Assembly: GCA_028691835.1 (NCBI GenBank)
Contig: JAQUYN010000019.1
Span: 1 to 37,021, forward strand
Direction: 5' to 3'
Length of the DNA: 37,021 bases
Source of the DNA: Alphaproteobacteria bacterium
Lineage (GTDB): Bacteria > Pseudomonadota > Alphaproteobacteria > UBA9219
Shown: piece after piece, positions 25,584-33,485 of the stretch
Layout of the letters: every line of letters starts with the position of its first letter
Numbering within the stretch: the stretch's first letter is position 1
Notes under the pieces: generated by a model
The model's database searches: none
What the model was told of the DNA's origin: nothing
Seen by the model: only the letters and a program-made list of their open reading frames with translations
Translations under genes and position numbers: made by a program

Positions 25584-26861
25584 TTACGTATAAATCGGGA
25601 AGCGAGAACAAAGCTCGATCACACGCTTTTGCACATCCTTTTCAACGGCCGCGTTATCGCCACCGTGAACCTTGACCAAACCATCCAACACTTCGGCGAT
25701 CAAGTCACCAACCATTACGAACTCGGCCTTACCAAAACCACGCGTCGTCGCGGCGGGGGTGCCGAGACGCAACCCCGATGTCACCGCAGGAGGCAGTGGG
25801 TCAAAAGGAATGCCATTCTTATTGCACGTAATGTTCGCGTGTTCCAACGTCTTGTCGGCTTCCTTGCCGGTCAAGCCTTTGGGACGAAGATCGACAAGAA
25901 GAAGATGCGTGTCGGTTCCGCCAGAGACAACATCGAATCCATGCTTGACCATCGTCTCGGCTAAAACCGCAGCATTTTCTTTCACGGCCTTAGCATAATC
26001 CTTAAACGAAGGCTGCAACGCTTCGCCCAACATCACAGCCTTGGCGGCAATGACATGCATCAAAGGCCCACCTTGCAGGCCAGGAAAGACGGCAGAGTTG
26101 ATCTTCTTGGCTAAGACTTCGTCATTCGTCAAGATCATGCCGCCACGTGGACCACGCAAAGTTTTGTGCGTTGTCGTCGTCACGATGTGTGCATGAGGAA
26201 CGGGCGAGGGATGAACGCCGCCAGCAACCAATCCTGCAAAGTGGGCCATGTCCACCATAAGAAGCGCGCCGACCTCATCCGCGATCTTGCGAAAGCTAGC
26301 AAAGTCAATTTCACGCGGATAAGCGGATCCGCCTGTAATAATAAGCTTGGGCTTATTCTCATGGGCAAGGCGGGCAACCTCTTCCATATCGATGCGGCCA
26401 TCTTCCTTACGAACGCCATAAGGAACAGCCTTAAACCACTTGCCGGACATGCTGACCGAAGCGCCATGGGTCAAATGTCCGCCAGACGCCATCGAAAGGC
26501 CCATAAACGTATCACCGGGCTTCAAAAACGCCAAGAAAACGGCCTCGTTCGCCTGAGCGCCAGAGTGAGGCTGCACATTCGCATAACCGCACCCAAATAA
26601 CTTACAGGCCCGCTCAACTGCCAGACTCTCTGCGATGTCAACTTTTTCGCAGCCACCATAATAACGCTTACCGGGATAACCTTCAGCGTACTTGTTCGTC
26701 ATGACCGAACCTTGCGCTTCAAGCACCGCACGCGACACAATATTCTCCGAAGCAATCAGCTCGATATTATTTTGCTGACGCTCTGTCTCGGCCCGAATAG
26801 AGGCGAAAAGAGCGGGATCATGTGCCTCTAAACACTCAGCAAAAAAAGTAGTATTCGACAT
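25584..26861 (-). CDS. glyA: Serine hydroxymethyltransferase
   Basis: This PLP enzyme interconverts serine and glycine and supplies methylene-tetrahydrofolate. The PLP site is in [42 protein letters not shown] and [12 protein letters not shown] are also family motifs. The 425-residue length is normal. I chose the ATG at 26861, nine bases after AAGGA; a TTG two codons upstream is less likely. The rpiB gene lies upstream on the same strand after a 127-base gap that holds nothing obvious. Confidence 0.97.
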   Translation of the reverse strand: MSNTTFFAECLEAHDPALFASIRAETERQQNNIELIASENIVSRAVLEAQGSVMTNKYAEGYPGKRYYGGCEKVDIAESLAVERACKLFGCGYANVQPHSGAQANEAVFLAFLKPGDTFMGLSMASGGHLTHGASVSMSGKWFKAVPYGVRKEDGRIDMEEVARLAHENKPKLIITGGSAYPREIDFASFRKIADEVGALLMVDMAHFAGLVAGGVHPSPVPHAHIVTTTTHKTLRGPRGGMILTNDEVLAKKINSAVFPGLQGGPLMHVIAAKAVMLGEALQPSFKDYAKAVKENAAVLAETMVKHGFDVVSGGTDTHLLLVDLRPKGLTGKEADKTLEHANITCNKNGIPFDPLPPAVTSGLRLGTPAATTRGFGKAEFVMVGDLIAEVLDGLVKVHGGDNAAVEKDVQKRVIELCSRFPIYT

Positions 26862-26988
26862 CCCCAATTATCCTTCTTCCACATCGCAACAAATCATCAA
26901 AAAAGAACCGTCATATCATTGCCGTATCGCCCAAAGCCTTAGCCTGGAACCACAGGAGCAAGGCCGACAGGCACCTTCTCATTTTGCC

Positions 26989-27441
26989 TTACAATCCGCC
27001 AAGCTCGGTCAAAAGTTGGCATCTTTCGGCATAACGTCCGCCGAGCGTCTCGGTTGTCATAAAGACGTCCAAACATTCTTTGGCGACTTCTTCGCCTATG
27101 ACATGGGCCCCAAGCACCAAAACATTTGCATCATTATGCTGACGAGCCAAGCGAGCCATCGTGCTGTTGGTGCACAAGGCCGCACGGATATGTTTAAAGC
27201 GGTTGGCCGTCATTGCCATCACTTGCCCTGTTCCACAAATCAAGATGCCTCGAGACATAGGATCGACACGCATCGCTGAAGCAACACGTACGGCATAATC
27301 GCTCGCATTGACACGCTCCGCTTCCCCGGCTGGCCCAAGGTCATTCACACTATACCCATTTTCCGTTAACCAACCGATCACAAGCTGCTTAAGCGGATAG
27401 CCTCTGTGGTCAGAAGCAATTGTTACTGTTTTGTTTGTCAT
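26989..27441 (-). CDS. rpiB: Ribose-5-phosphate isomerase B
   Basis: RpiB interconverts ribose 5-phosphate and ribulose 5-phosphate, the RibB substrate. The opening ASDHRGYPLK, the active-site Cys in GILICGTG, NRFKHIRAALC and the motif ARQHNDANVLVLGAHVIG are all present over the usual 150 residues. The loop after CGTG reads QVMAMTANR where most members have IGMSIAANK; the change does not touch the catalytic Cys. The rpiB-glyA order is common in alphaproteobacteria. Confidence 0.94.
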   Translation of the reverse strand: MTNKTVTIASDHRGYPLKQLVIGWLTENGYSVNDLGPAGEAERVNASDYAVRVASAMRVDPMSRGILICGTGQVMAMTANRFKHIRAALCTNSTMARLARQHNDANVLVLGAHVIGEEVAKECLDVFMTTETLGGRYAERCQLLTELGGL

Positions 27442-27504
27442 GTTCGCACTCTAAATCCCCAACAGCGAAAAGCCAACCCCCCTTTTGGCATGAGATCTCT
27501 TACC

Positions 27505-27522
27505 TAACCCGAGTTATGGGTT
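27505..27522 (+). repeat. 18-base sequence shared in inverse orientation with 19433-19450
   Basis: TAACCCGAGTTATGGGTT is identical to the complement of 19433-19450. It lies 28 bases before repeat copy D. Confidence 0.6.
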
Positions 27523-27549
27523 TAACACACTGATAAAATTAAGAACGGT

Positions 27550-27681
27550 GTCATTGCGAGGAGGCCTATTGGCCGACGTGGCAATCCATCTCCCCATCTC
27601 CCGCATTTTCAACGTAGGCCCATGTTGAAATAGTAGGAGATGGATCGCCGCGCCCCGATAAATCGGGGCACGCAGTGACCG
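27550..27681 (+). repeat. Dispersed palindromic repeat, second family (copy D)
   Basis: The ends are TCATTGCGAGGAGG (27550-27563) and CACGCAGTGACC (27669-27680). The inner arms GGCAATCCATCTCC and GGAGATGGATCGCC form the main stem, with GGCC/GGCC and CCCCGAT/ATCGGGG substems. Elements with TCATTGCGAG and GGCAATCCATC arms recur between genes in many alphaproteobacteria. It differs in sequence from copies A-C. Confidence 0.7.
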
Positions 27682-27751
27682 TTCAATTTAGTTTTTACGC
27701 CCCAACTCTTGTACTGCAAGAGATCTACTTTTCATTTGCTTGTTTACCCAT

Positions 27752-27788
27752 AAAAAAAGCGCCTCAAGCTTGCCCAAGCTCAGGACGC
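27752..27788 (-). terminator. Rho-independent terminator after the AlgH/YqgE gene
   Basis: On the minus strand a long stem (GCGTCCTGAGCTT with AAGCTTGAGGCGC, complement of 27759-27788, loop of 4) is followed by seven T (complement of 27752-27758). It lies about 75 bases after the stop. Confidence 0.85.
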
Positions 27789-27863
27789 ACCACCCCGTAG
27801 GAGTGTCAATAGCACATTCCTCCGCCCCCGTCAACAGAAATATCTCTTAGACAGAAAGATTTT

Positions 27864-28454
27864 TCATGCATGCCCGAAATCAGCGGAGAGCATCATAGGG
27901 CTGACCCCTATTTTACCCAAAGCACGGCTCCACTTCACCTCAATATCCCCATCAAAGACAAGGTCATCGTCAGCGGGAACGGTCAACCAACCATTATTCT
28001 GAATCTCAATTTCAAGCTGCCCCGGCGCCCAGCCCGCATAGCCCAAAACGAGCAAGGCACGATCAGGGCCTTTGCCTTCAGCCAAGCTCGACAAAATTTC
28101 AACCGTGGCGGTCAAGTTCACAGATGGGGTAATCACCGTTGTCGACTCTTTTTGATAATCCGAAGAATGCAAAACAAAGCCGCGCACAGGCTCGACAGGT
28201 CCGCCATAATAGACAGGCAGTTCGGGAACGCCGGGTGTGAGTTTCAAGTTGAACTGCGCCAAAAGGCCGGCGAAATCCAATTCACCAAACATACGGTTCA
28301 AAACCAACCCCATAGCCCCTTCGGGACCATGAGAACAAATCAAAACCACCGTTCGTTCAAAACGAGGATCAAGCATTGCGGGCATAGCCACAAGGAGCTG
28401 ACCAGTCAACCAACCTACTGTTCCAATCGTTGGGTCCTTAAGATCTGAGTTCAT
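27864..28454 (-). CDS. AlgH/YqgE (DUF179) family protein
   Basis: The family pattern is clear: GQLLVAMPAMLDPRFERTVVLICSH, GAMGLVLNR, PVYYGGPVEPVRGFVLH and GYAGWAPGQLEIEIQNNGWL. AlgH was first linked to alginate regulation in Pseudomonas; the general function is unknown. I use the ATG at 28454, with a GTG two codons earlier possible. It is divergent from the thiol reductase gene, with about 100 bases between, and ends at a strong terminator, so it is probably monocistronic. Confidence 0.92.
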   Translation of the reverse strand: MNSDLKDPTIGTVGWLTGQLLVAMPAMLDPRFERTVVLICSHGPEGAMGLVLNRMFGELDFAGLLAQFNLKLTPGVPELPVYYGGPVEPVRGFVLHSSDYQKESTTVITPSVNLTATVEILSSLAEGKGPDRALLVLGYAGWAPGQLEIEIQNNGWLTVPADDDLVFDGDIEVKWSRALGKIGVSPMMLSADFGHA

Positions 28455-28558
28455 CCACACCCCCAGTGTTCATTGAACTTTCTTCTCTTCCTGTTTAGTT
28501 TATTGCATCATCGAACAAACGCAAAGAACAGAATCAACCTTCTCACACATTTGGACAC

Positions 28559-30802
28559 ATGCTGATGAACTTCTTGATTGAAGATCTGACAAAATCCAAC
28601 CTTCCAAACAGATACAAAACACGAGCGTCCTGTGCGCCAGATCACAGAAGGAAAGCTGTTTTGCATAGACTTCTATGGATCCTGAGTTTCGCCCTTCTTT
28701 TCTCGCAGCCCTCATGGGCCTTATCGACGTATCCACAAAGCGATACCGAACTGACGGTACGCCTTATATCAGAATCAGACTCCCTTGGCACAGAGCCAAA
28801 GATTAAACTTGGACTTGATGTTTCCCTCGCAGAAGGCGTGCACACCTATTGGAGATCACCGGGAGCGGCAGGATCCCCACCAAGGCTTGACTGGTCACAA
28901 TCTGAAAATCTACAAAACGCGACCCTGTTATACCCAATGCCCATGCGAAAAGCTGTACTGGGCATGGACAGTCTCGGTTATGAAAATCACGTTGTTTTTC
29001 CGATCCACGCATGGATTAAAGATGGAAGCAAACCACTGTCCCTCAAACTCGCTCTTGATATTCTCGTTTGCAAAGACTTGTGTTTGCCCAAGCATTTTGA
29101 CTTAAACCTGACGCTGCCAACGGGACAGGGCGGGGCCTCCCCTGAAGCCTCGCTCATAAAAAATGCGATGGATACCGTACCTACGCCTACCCCCTCTCCT
29201 GCGCTCGCGATCACCAACCTTATCCGCACCGAAAATAAAGTGTATGTCGAAATCACAAGCGATGACGACATCCTCTCGCCTGACATGTTTGTCGAAACGA
29301 GAAACAAACTCGCCTTTCTAAAACCTGATGTTTCAATAAATCCGTCACGTCACAAGGCCATGCTCGTTTCCGAACTTGATGGGACCATGCCAACGGGACA
29401 ATCACTGGCGCAAACACCCCTGACGCTCACAATCACAAACGGCGGGACGGCGCTTGAACAACAGCTGACGGAAGATGGCCCTCCTGTCACACAATCCACG
29501 GCCCCAGCAAAGAAGTCCCCCTCGCCTCAATCTGAAGAAATTCAAAAGAATGTGCTGCCGCTCTGGAACATCATCCTGTTTGCCCTGATGGGCGGGCTGA
29601 TCTTAAACCTTATGCCTTGCGTGCTGCCCGTTCTCTCACTCAAAGTTTTCTCCGTCCTCAAACATGGGGGCAATGCGCGTCATCATATTCGACGCTCTTT
29701 CTTATCAACAGGATGTGGCATTGTCTTCTCGTTTATCATTCTCGCCACCATAACGATCCTCTTGAAAATGGGGGGGACAACCATCGGATGGGGTATGCAG
29801 TTTCAGCAACCAACATTCTTAGTCTTCATGATCTCATTACTAACTCTCTTTGCTGCCAATCTCTGGGGTTTCTTCGAACTGACACTGCCGCGTTTCATTA
29901 TGGATTCAGTCGATACAACACACCACCCTAAACTCGCTGGCGATTTTGCAACAGGCATGCTGGCCACGCTCTTGGCCACACCATGTTCGGCCCCCTTCCT
30001 TGGCACAGCTATAGGCTTTGCTCTTGCAGCAGGTCCGGTTGAAATCCTCTGCGTCTTCACTGGGCTCGGCGTTGGCATGGCAATGCCTTATCTCTGCGTT
30101 GCCATATGGCCACAAATTGCCGGCGCGCTTCCCAAGCCCGGCAACTGGATGACAAGCCTCACACGTCTGCTCGGCTTTGGCATGGCGGGAACGGCCCTGT
30201 GGTTGCTCTTCGTCTTGCACGAACAGATTGGCGTGCCGATGACCAGCGTTATCGCCATCGGCATGTTGCTTCTTCTTGCTCAACTTTTTCTTCGGCACAA
30301 AAAGATTCTACGCGTCTTGACGATACCTGTTCTCGTGCTTGTGTTCGTTGGATCCTGCGCGATAGGTCTCGTGGCAACTGTTCCCGAACAGCTATCCCGG
30401 CAAGCAGGCCTGTGGCAAAAATTTGATGAAGACTCTATCAATCGCGCCGTCCGCGAGGGTAAAGTCGTATTCGTTGACATCACGGCAGATTGGTGTCTGA
30501 CCTGCAAAGCCAATAAACGCTTCACGCTTTCACAGGAGGACGTCGCGAACAGGATCTTCAACAATGATAAGATCATCGTCATGCAAGGCGATTGGACGAA
30601 TCCTGATCCGGCAATCACTGCCTTCTTACATAAACATGGACGCTATGGCATTCCCTTCAACGCCGTATTCGGACCGCAAACACCAAACGGGATCTTGTTG
30701 CCGGAATTGTTAACCCCATCAATCGTACTCGAAGCCATCAATCACGCCGAAAGTCCAAGCCACGCCTGCCCTGTTGATTTACCCGCAGGCAAAAACTGCT
30801 AA
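28559..30802 (+). CDS. ScsB/DsbD-type thiol:disulfide interchange protein
   Basis: DsbD-type proteins pass electrons from cytoplasmic thioredoxin across the inner membrane to periplasmic thiols. Order: signal peptide (LLWILSFALLFSQPSWA); N-terminal periplasmic domain (~55-200) with the Cys pair VCKDLC; a spacer; eight or so membrane segments (~335-610) with the redox Cys in LMPCVLPVL and ATPCSAPFL; and a C-terminal thioredoxin domain with DWCLTCK (Cys646 and Cys649). The N-domain pattern is nearer ScsB than classical DsbD. The frame from the ATG at 28559 puts 34 odd residues before the signal peptide and has no ribosome binding site. A TTG at 28661, five bases after AAGGAAAG, would start directly at the signal peptide and is the more likely start. 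Confidence 0.9.
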   Translation: MLMNFLIEDLTKSNLPNRYKTRASCAPDHRRKAVLHRLLWILSFALLFSQPSWALSTYPQSDTELTVRLISESDSLGTEPKIKLGLDVSLAEGVHTYWRSPGAAGSPPRLDWSQSENLQNATLLYPMPMRKAVLGMDSLGYENHVVFPIHAWIKDGSKPLSLKLALDILVCKDLCLPKHFDLNLTLPTGQGGASPEASLIKNAMDTVPTPTPSPALAITNLIRTENKVYVEITSDDDILSPDMFVETRNKLAFLKPDVSINPSRHKAMLVSELDGTMPTGQSLAQTPLTLTITNGGTALEQQLTEDGPPVTQSTAPAKKSPSPQSEEIQKNVLPLWNIILFALMGGLILNLMPCVLPVLSLKVFSVLKHGGNARHHIRRSFLSTGCGIVFSFIILATITILLKMGGTTIGWGMQFQQPTFLVFMISLLTLFAANLWGFFELTLPRFIMDSVDTTHHPKLAGDFATGMLATLLATPCSAPFLGTAIGFALAAGPVEILCVFTGLGVGMAMPYLCVAIWPQIAGALPKPGNWMTSLTRLLGFGMAGTALWLLFVLHEQIGVPMTSVIAIGMLLLLAQLFLRHKKILRVLTIPVLVLVFVGSCAIGLVATVPEQLSRQAGLWQKFDEDSINRAVREGKVVFVDITADWCLTCKANKRFTLSQEDVANRIFNNDKIIVMQGDWTNPDPAITAFLHKHGRYGIPFNAVFGPQTPNGILLPELLTPSIVLEAINHAESPSHACPVDLPAGKNC

Positions 30803-32151
30803 ACCGGAATCCACACGCGGGCACGAAGACCGCCCTCTGGGCTTGTTTCCAACACGAGATTTCCGCCATGAGCGCGGGCAATATCGCGGGCAATGGTCAA
30901 ACCGAGCCCAACACCGCCCGTATCCATATTGCGCGAAGCATCCAACCTGAAGAATGGACGGAAAACATCCTCACGATGATCTTCAGGAATGCCGGGACCG
31001 TCATCATCGATCAAAATGTCAACCACTTGATCCCTGAGCACCATCGAAACGCTGGCATGGTTTCCATAGCGAACAGCATTTGTAATCAGATTTGAGACAC
31101 AACGCTTTAACGCATTGGGTCGCACGGACGTACAAACATTGGTCACAGGCGCGACCATCTCGACAGTGTCGTACTGTCGCTTAATGGTTTCCACAACATC
31201 CGTCAAAAGCGCGCCAATATCTGTGGGAGACGTTCCTTCAGCTTCCTCGCCACGAGCAAAGGCAAGATAAGCCTCAAGCATCACTTCCATATCCGCAATG
31301 TCAGATTGAAACCCACGCGTTTGAGAAGTTTCCGGCATCATCGCAAGCTGAAGCTTCATGCGCGTTAAAGGTGTGCGCAAATCATGAGACACGCCCGCGA
31401 GCATGGCGGTGCGCTGTGCCATCGTGCGGCGGACACGATCACGCATCACCATCAGAGCAGCGGAAGCCTGACGCACTTCTGTTGCGCCTTCCAGCTTAAA
31501 CCACGGAACATCTTGTCCCTTACCAATAGCATCAGCAGCTTCAGCCAAACGGCGCACAGGCCGTATCTGTTTGCGCATAAACAAAAGAGCTATGACAGAC
31601 AGCAAAATCGAACTGCCCACCATCCAACCTATAAAAACCTCGGTCGTCGGCGTATAAATCCGCCTCTGAGGAACGGTAAAAGTGTAAAGCCCATCCGGCA
31701 CTTCAACCATGATCCCGACTGTGTCCGGGGCATGGCGCATATCAACGTGCGTTCGATAATTAACGCGTTCTTTCAAAGCCAGTCGCAACAAATCACGCAG
31801 AGGATTAATCGTGCGCCTTTCTTTGTTCGAAATCTTCGCGGCTTGTTTAAACGAAACCGTCAAATCCATCTTGTGTTCGGCAAGTGTGCGAATGGCTTGA
31901 CGATCCTCATCAGAAGGAGCTTGGTTCAGAAGTTCAACCACAACGCCAACATCAGCCGCAACAGCATGGGTCAGTCGTGTTGTCGTGGTGTACCAGTGAC
32001 GATCAAAGAAAACAAAAGTCGCAACCGCCAAAGCCAAAAGCGTAGGAATAACAAGAATTAAAATCGTACGCACATAAAGACTTTTCGGCATCATGCGCTT
32101 AAGCCAACGAAAGGATAAATACGTGCGAAGAATTTGATTGAAACGAGCCAT
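30799..32151 (-). CDS. EnvZ-like sensor histidine kinase
   Basis: Two membrane segments (residues ~28-50 and ~172-194) enclose a periplasmic sensor domain of ~120 residues. A HAMP linker follows, then the H-box AGVSHDLRTPL with His256, N-box LITNAVRYGN (355-364), G1 DDDGPGIP (383-390) and G2 GVGLGL (413-418). It phosphorylates the response regulator encoded three bases upstream. The layout is that of EnvZ, but the sensed signal cannot be read from sequence. Its stop codon overlaps that of the converging thiol reductase gene. Confidence 0.93.
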   Translation of the reverse strand: MARFNQILRTYLSFRWLKRMMPKSLYVRTILILVIPTLLALAVATFVFFDRHWYTTTTRLTHAVAADVGVVVELLNQAPSDEDRQAIRTLAEHKMDLTVSFKQAAKISNKERRTINPLRDLLRLALKERVNYRTHVDMRHAPDTVGIMVEVPDGLYTFTVPQRRIYTPTTEVFIGWMVGSSILLSVIALLFMRKQIRPVRRLAEAADAIGKGQDVPWFKLEGATEVRQASAALMVMRDRVRRTMAQRTAMLAGVSHDLRTPLTRMKLQLAMMPETSQTRGFQSDIADMEVMLEAYLAFARGEEAEGTSPTDIGALLTDVVETIKRQYDTVEMVAPVTNVCTSVRPNALKRCVSNLITNAVRYGNHASVSMVLRDQVVDILIDDDGPGIPEDHREDVFRPFFRLDASRNMDTGGVGLGLTIARDIARAHGGNLVLETSPEGGLRARVWIPV

Positions 32152-32154
32152 GGC

Positions 32155-32880
32155 TCAAACCCCTTCTCGATCCGGCATCAACATATAACCCTCGCCACGA
32201 ACCGTGATCAGATAGCGCGGATTTTTCGTGTCGCCTTCAATTTTACGACGGAGCCGCGTAACTTGAACATCAATCGTGCGATCATTGATCGAAGACTTAT
32301 TTTGCCCGGTCAGCAACTCTCGCGGGATCACGACACCGGGCGCTGCCGCCAAAACACGCATCAGCCGCGCTTCCATATCCGTCAAGCGCAAAGTTTCGTC
32401 CACGCAGGTCAGCTCATCGCGGGAGGCGTCATACGTCCACTTCCCCAGCCTCAAAGCGGGCGTGATCGATGATGTCTTGGCAACACGCCGCAAAACCGCA
32501 GTGATCCGCAGCAAAAGCTCTTTGGGTTCGAATGGCTTGGTCAGATAATCATCTGCCCCCGTTTCCAAACCCTCAATACGCTCATTTGTCTCAGCACGGG
32601 CCGTTAACAAAAGGATGGGCAAGTTGCGAAGGGATAAAGACCCTTCGGTGCGAAGCCACCGCACAAGGTCCAAGCCACTTTCCCCCGGCATCATAATGTC
32701 CAAAACCATCAGGTCAAAAGACAGGGTGCGCAGCTTACCCCGAGCCTCCTTGGCCCCGGAGGCCGTACTCACAATAAAGCCCTTTTCCGACAAAAAAAGG
32801 CGCAAAAGCTCCCTCAACCGGTCATCGTCATCGACAACCAGAATATGAGGCTTCAAAGCAGGAAAGCTGGGTTGGTTCAT
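32155..32880 (-). CDS. OmpR-family response regulator
   Basis: The receiver domain has the acidic pocket DDDD (17-20), the phosphorylated Asp61 in VLDIMMPG, Thr93 and Lys115. A winged-helix DNA-binding domain follows (~140-235) with IDVQVTRLRRKIE and the closing ITVRGEGYML. It is closest in build to OmpR. It is co-transcribed with the kinase (gap three bases). Targets are not evident here. The ATG at 32880 has no strong ribosome binding site. Confidence 0.94.
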   Translation of the reverse strand: MNQPSFPALKPHILVVDDDDRLRELLRLFLSEKGFIVSTASGAKEARGKLRTLSFDLMVLDIMMPGESGLDLVRWLRTEGSLSLRNLPILLLTARAETNERIEGLETGADDYLTKPFEPKELLLRITAVLRRVAKTSSITPALRLGKWTYDASRDELTCVDETLRLTDMEARLMRVLAAAPGVVIPRELLTGQNKSSINDRTIDVQVTRLRRKIEGDTKNPRYLITVRGEGYMLMPDREGV

Positions 32881-32907
32881 AATTTTGTGAAGTTAACAGC
32901 CTTCCGC

Positions 32908-32936
32908 TTGACAGCAAAGGGGAAAATCCTGTTAAG
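32908..32936 (+). promoter_or_regulatory. Promoter before the tRNA-Val locus
   Basis: A perfect TTGACA (32908-32913) and GTTAAG (32931-32936) are 17 bases apart and lie just before the decayed tRNA copy at 32952. It probably once drove, and may still drive, the tRNA-Val locus. Confidence 0.55.
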
Positions 32937-32951
32937 TGCGCCCGAAAGCAT

Positions 32952-33030
32952 GGGTGCGTAGCTCAGCGGTATATCCTAACCTTCACACGGCCCGGTTGGT
33001 TTGTGTCACAGGTTCAGTTCTTGCCGATTT
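32952..33030 (+). pseudogene. Decayed tRNA-Val copy
   Basis: The first 20 bases (GGGTGCGTAGCTCAGCGGTA) are identical to the intact tRNA-Val at 33085. The anticodon loop CCTTCACACGG and T-arm start GTCACAGGTTCA are also kept. The D-arm end, the 3' anticodon stem (with an insertion of about a dozen bases) and the 3' acceptor with CCA are destroyed, so it cannot fold or be charged. It keeps a promoter upstream and a terminator downstream. Confidence 0.8.
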
Positions 33031-33046
33031 ACCTCCCGACCTTTCG

Positions 33047-33078
33047 GATACCTTTTGTTTATTAGGTATCTTTTGTTT
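33047..33078 (+). terminator. Terminator after the decayed tRNA copy
   Basis: GATACCT (33047-33053) pairs with AGGTATC (33064-33070), followed by TTTTGTTT. It lies only seven bases before the intact tRNA-Val, so transcription from 32908 would largely stop before the working gene. Confidence 0.65.
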
Positions 33079-33084
33079 AAGCGT

Positions 33085-33159
33085 GGGTGCGTAGCTCAGC
33101 GGTAGAGCATTACCTTCACACGGTAGGGGTCACAGGTTCAATCCCTGTCGCACCCACCA
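33085..33159 (+). tRNA. tRNA-Val (CAC anticodon)
   Basis: The 75-base cloverleaf has acceptor GGGTGCG/CGCACCC, D-arm GTAGCTCAGCGGTAGAGC, anticodon loop TTCACAC within a TTACC/GGTAG stem, T-arm CACAGGTTCAATCCCTGTG-like, discriminator A and encoded CCA at 33157-33159. Confidence 0.96.
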
Positions 33160-33275
33160 CGTTTTTCAAGGCGTTGTTACTCTCCTCCCCCCAAAGAATG
33201 GATCAGCTATATTTTGGCTCTACACCAAAGGATGGGGCGGTGAGTCGGTCGATCATAGGCCGACCTCTTTTGAGA
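33160..33275 (+). other. tRNA-Val 3' flank with a terminator-like stem
   Basis: GTCGGTC and GGCCGAC (about 33244-33264) form a stem with a 7-base loop followed by CTCTTTT, a plausible terminator for the tRNA transcript. AGGATGGGGCGGT occurs at 33230-33242 and again at 33334-33346. Confidence 0.4.
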
Positions 33276-33485
33276 TTACCCATATAACTGGCCCCCGGCC
33301 TGTGCCATCCATGTCGCCGACGTATGGCAGCATAGGATGGGGCGGTAAGATGTTGGAAGGGAGGTGTGGCGCAACGTGTGGGGCGTAACCTTCTTCAGTT
33401 CGGTCCAACCACAACACACCGATAGCTGTGATCGATACGCGCTTTTCTTGCAGGTGCGTAAAAAGCCATTACCCTTTTTCTTCAT
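33276..33485 (-). pseudogene. Relic of a tyrosine recombinase (phage-type integrase)
   Basis: The frame contains ELKKVTPHTLRHT, the HxxR box of tyrosine recombinases, and then SATWMAQAGG, which normally follows HTLRHT directly. About 14 extra codons lie between the two, covering one copy of the GGATGGGGCGG repeat. The rest of the catalytic domain, including the final Tyr, is missing, and the 5' end runs into the adhesin's C-terminus. Integrases commonly sit beside a tRNA, and tRNA-Val lies 120 bases away. I infer a vanished integrated element. Confidence 0.55.

Noticed and set aside
27870..28448. 192-codon + strand frame
   Set aside because: Exact antisense of the AlgH/YqgE gene with no recognisable domain.
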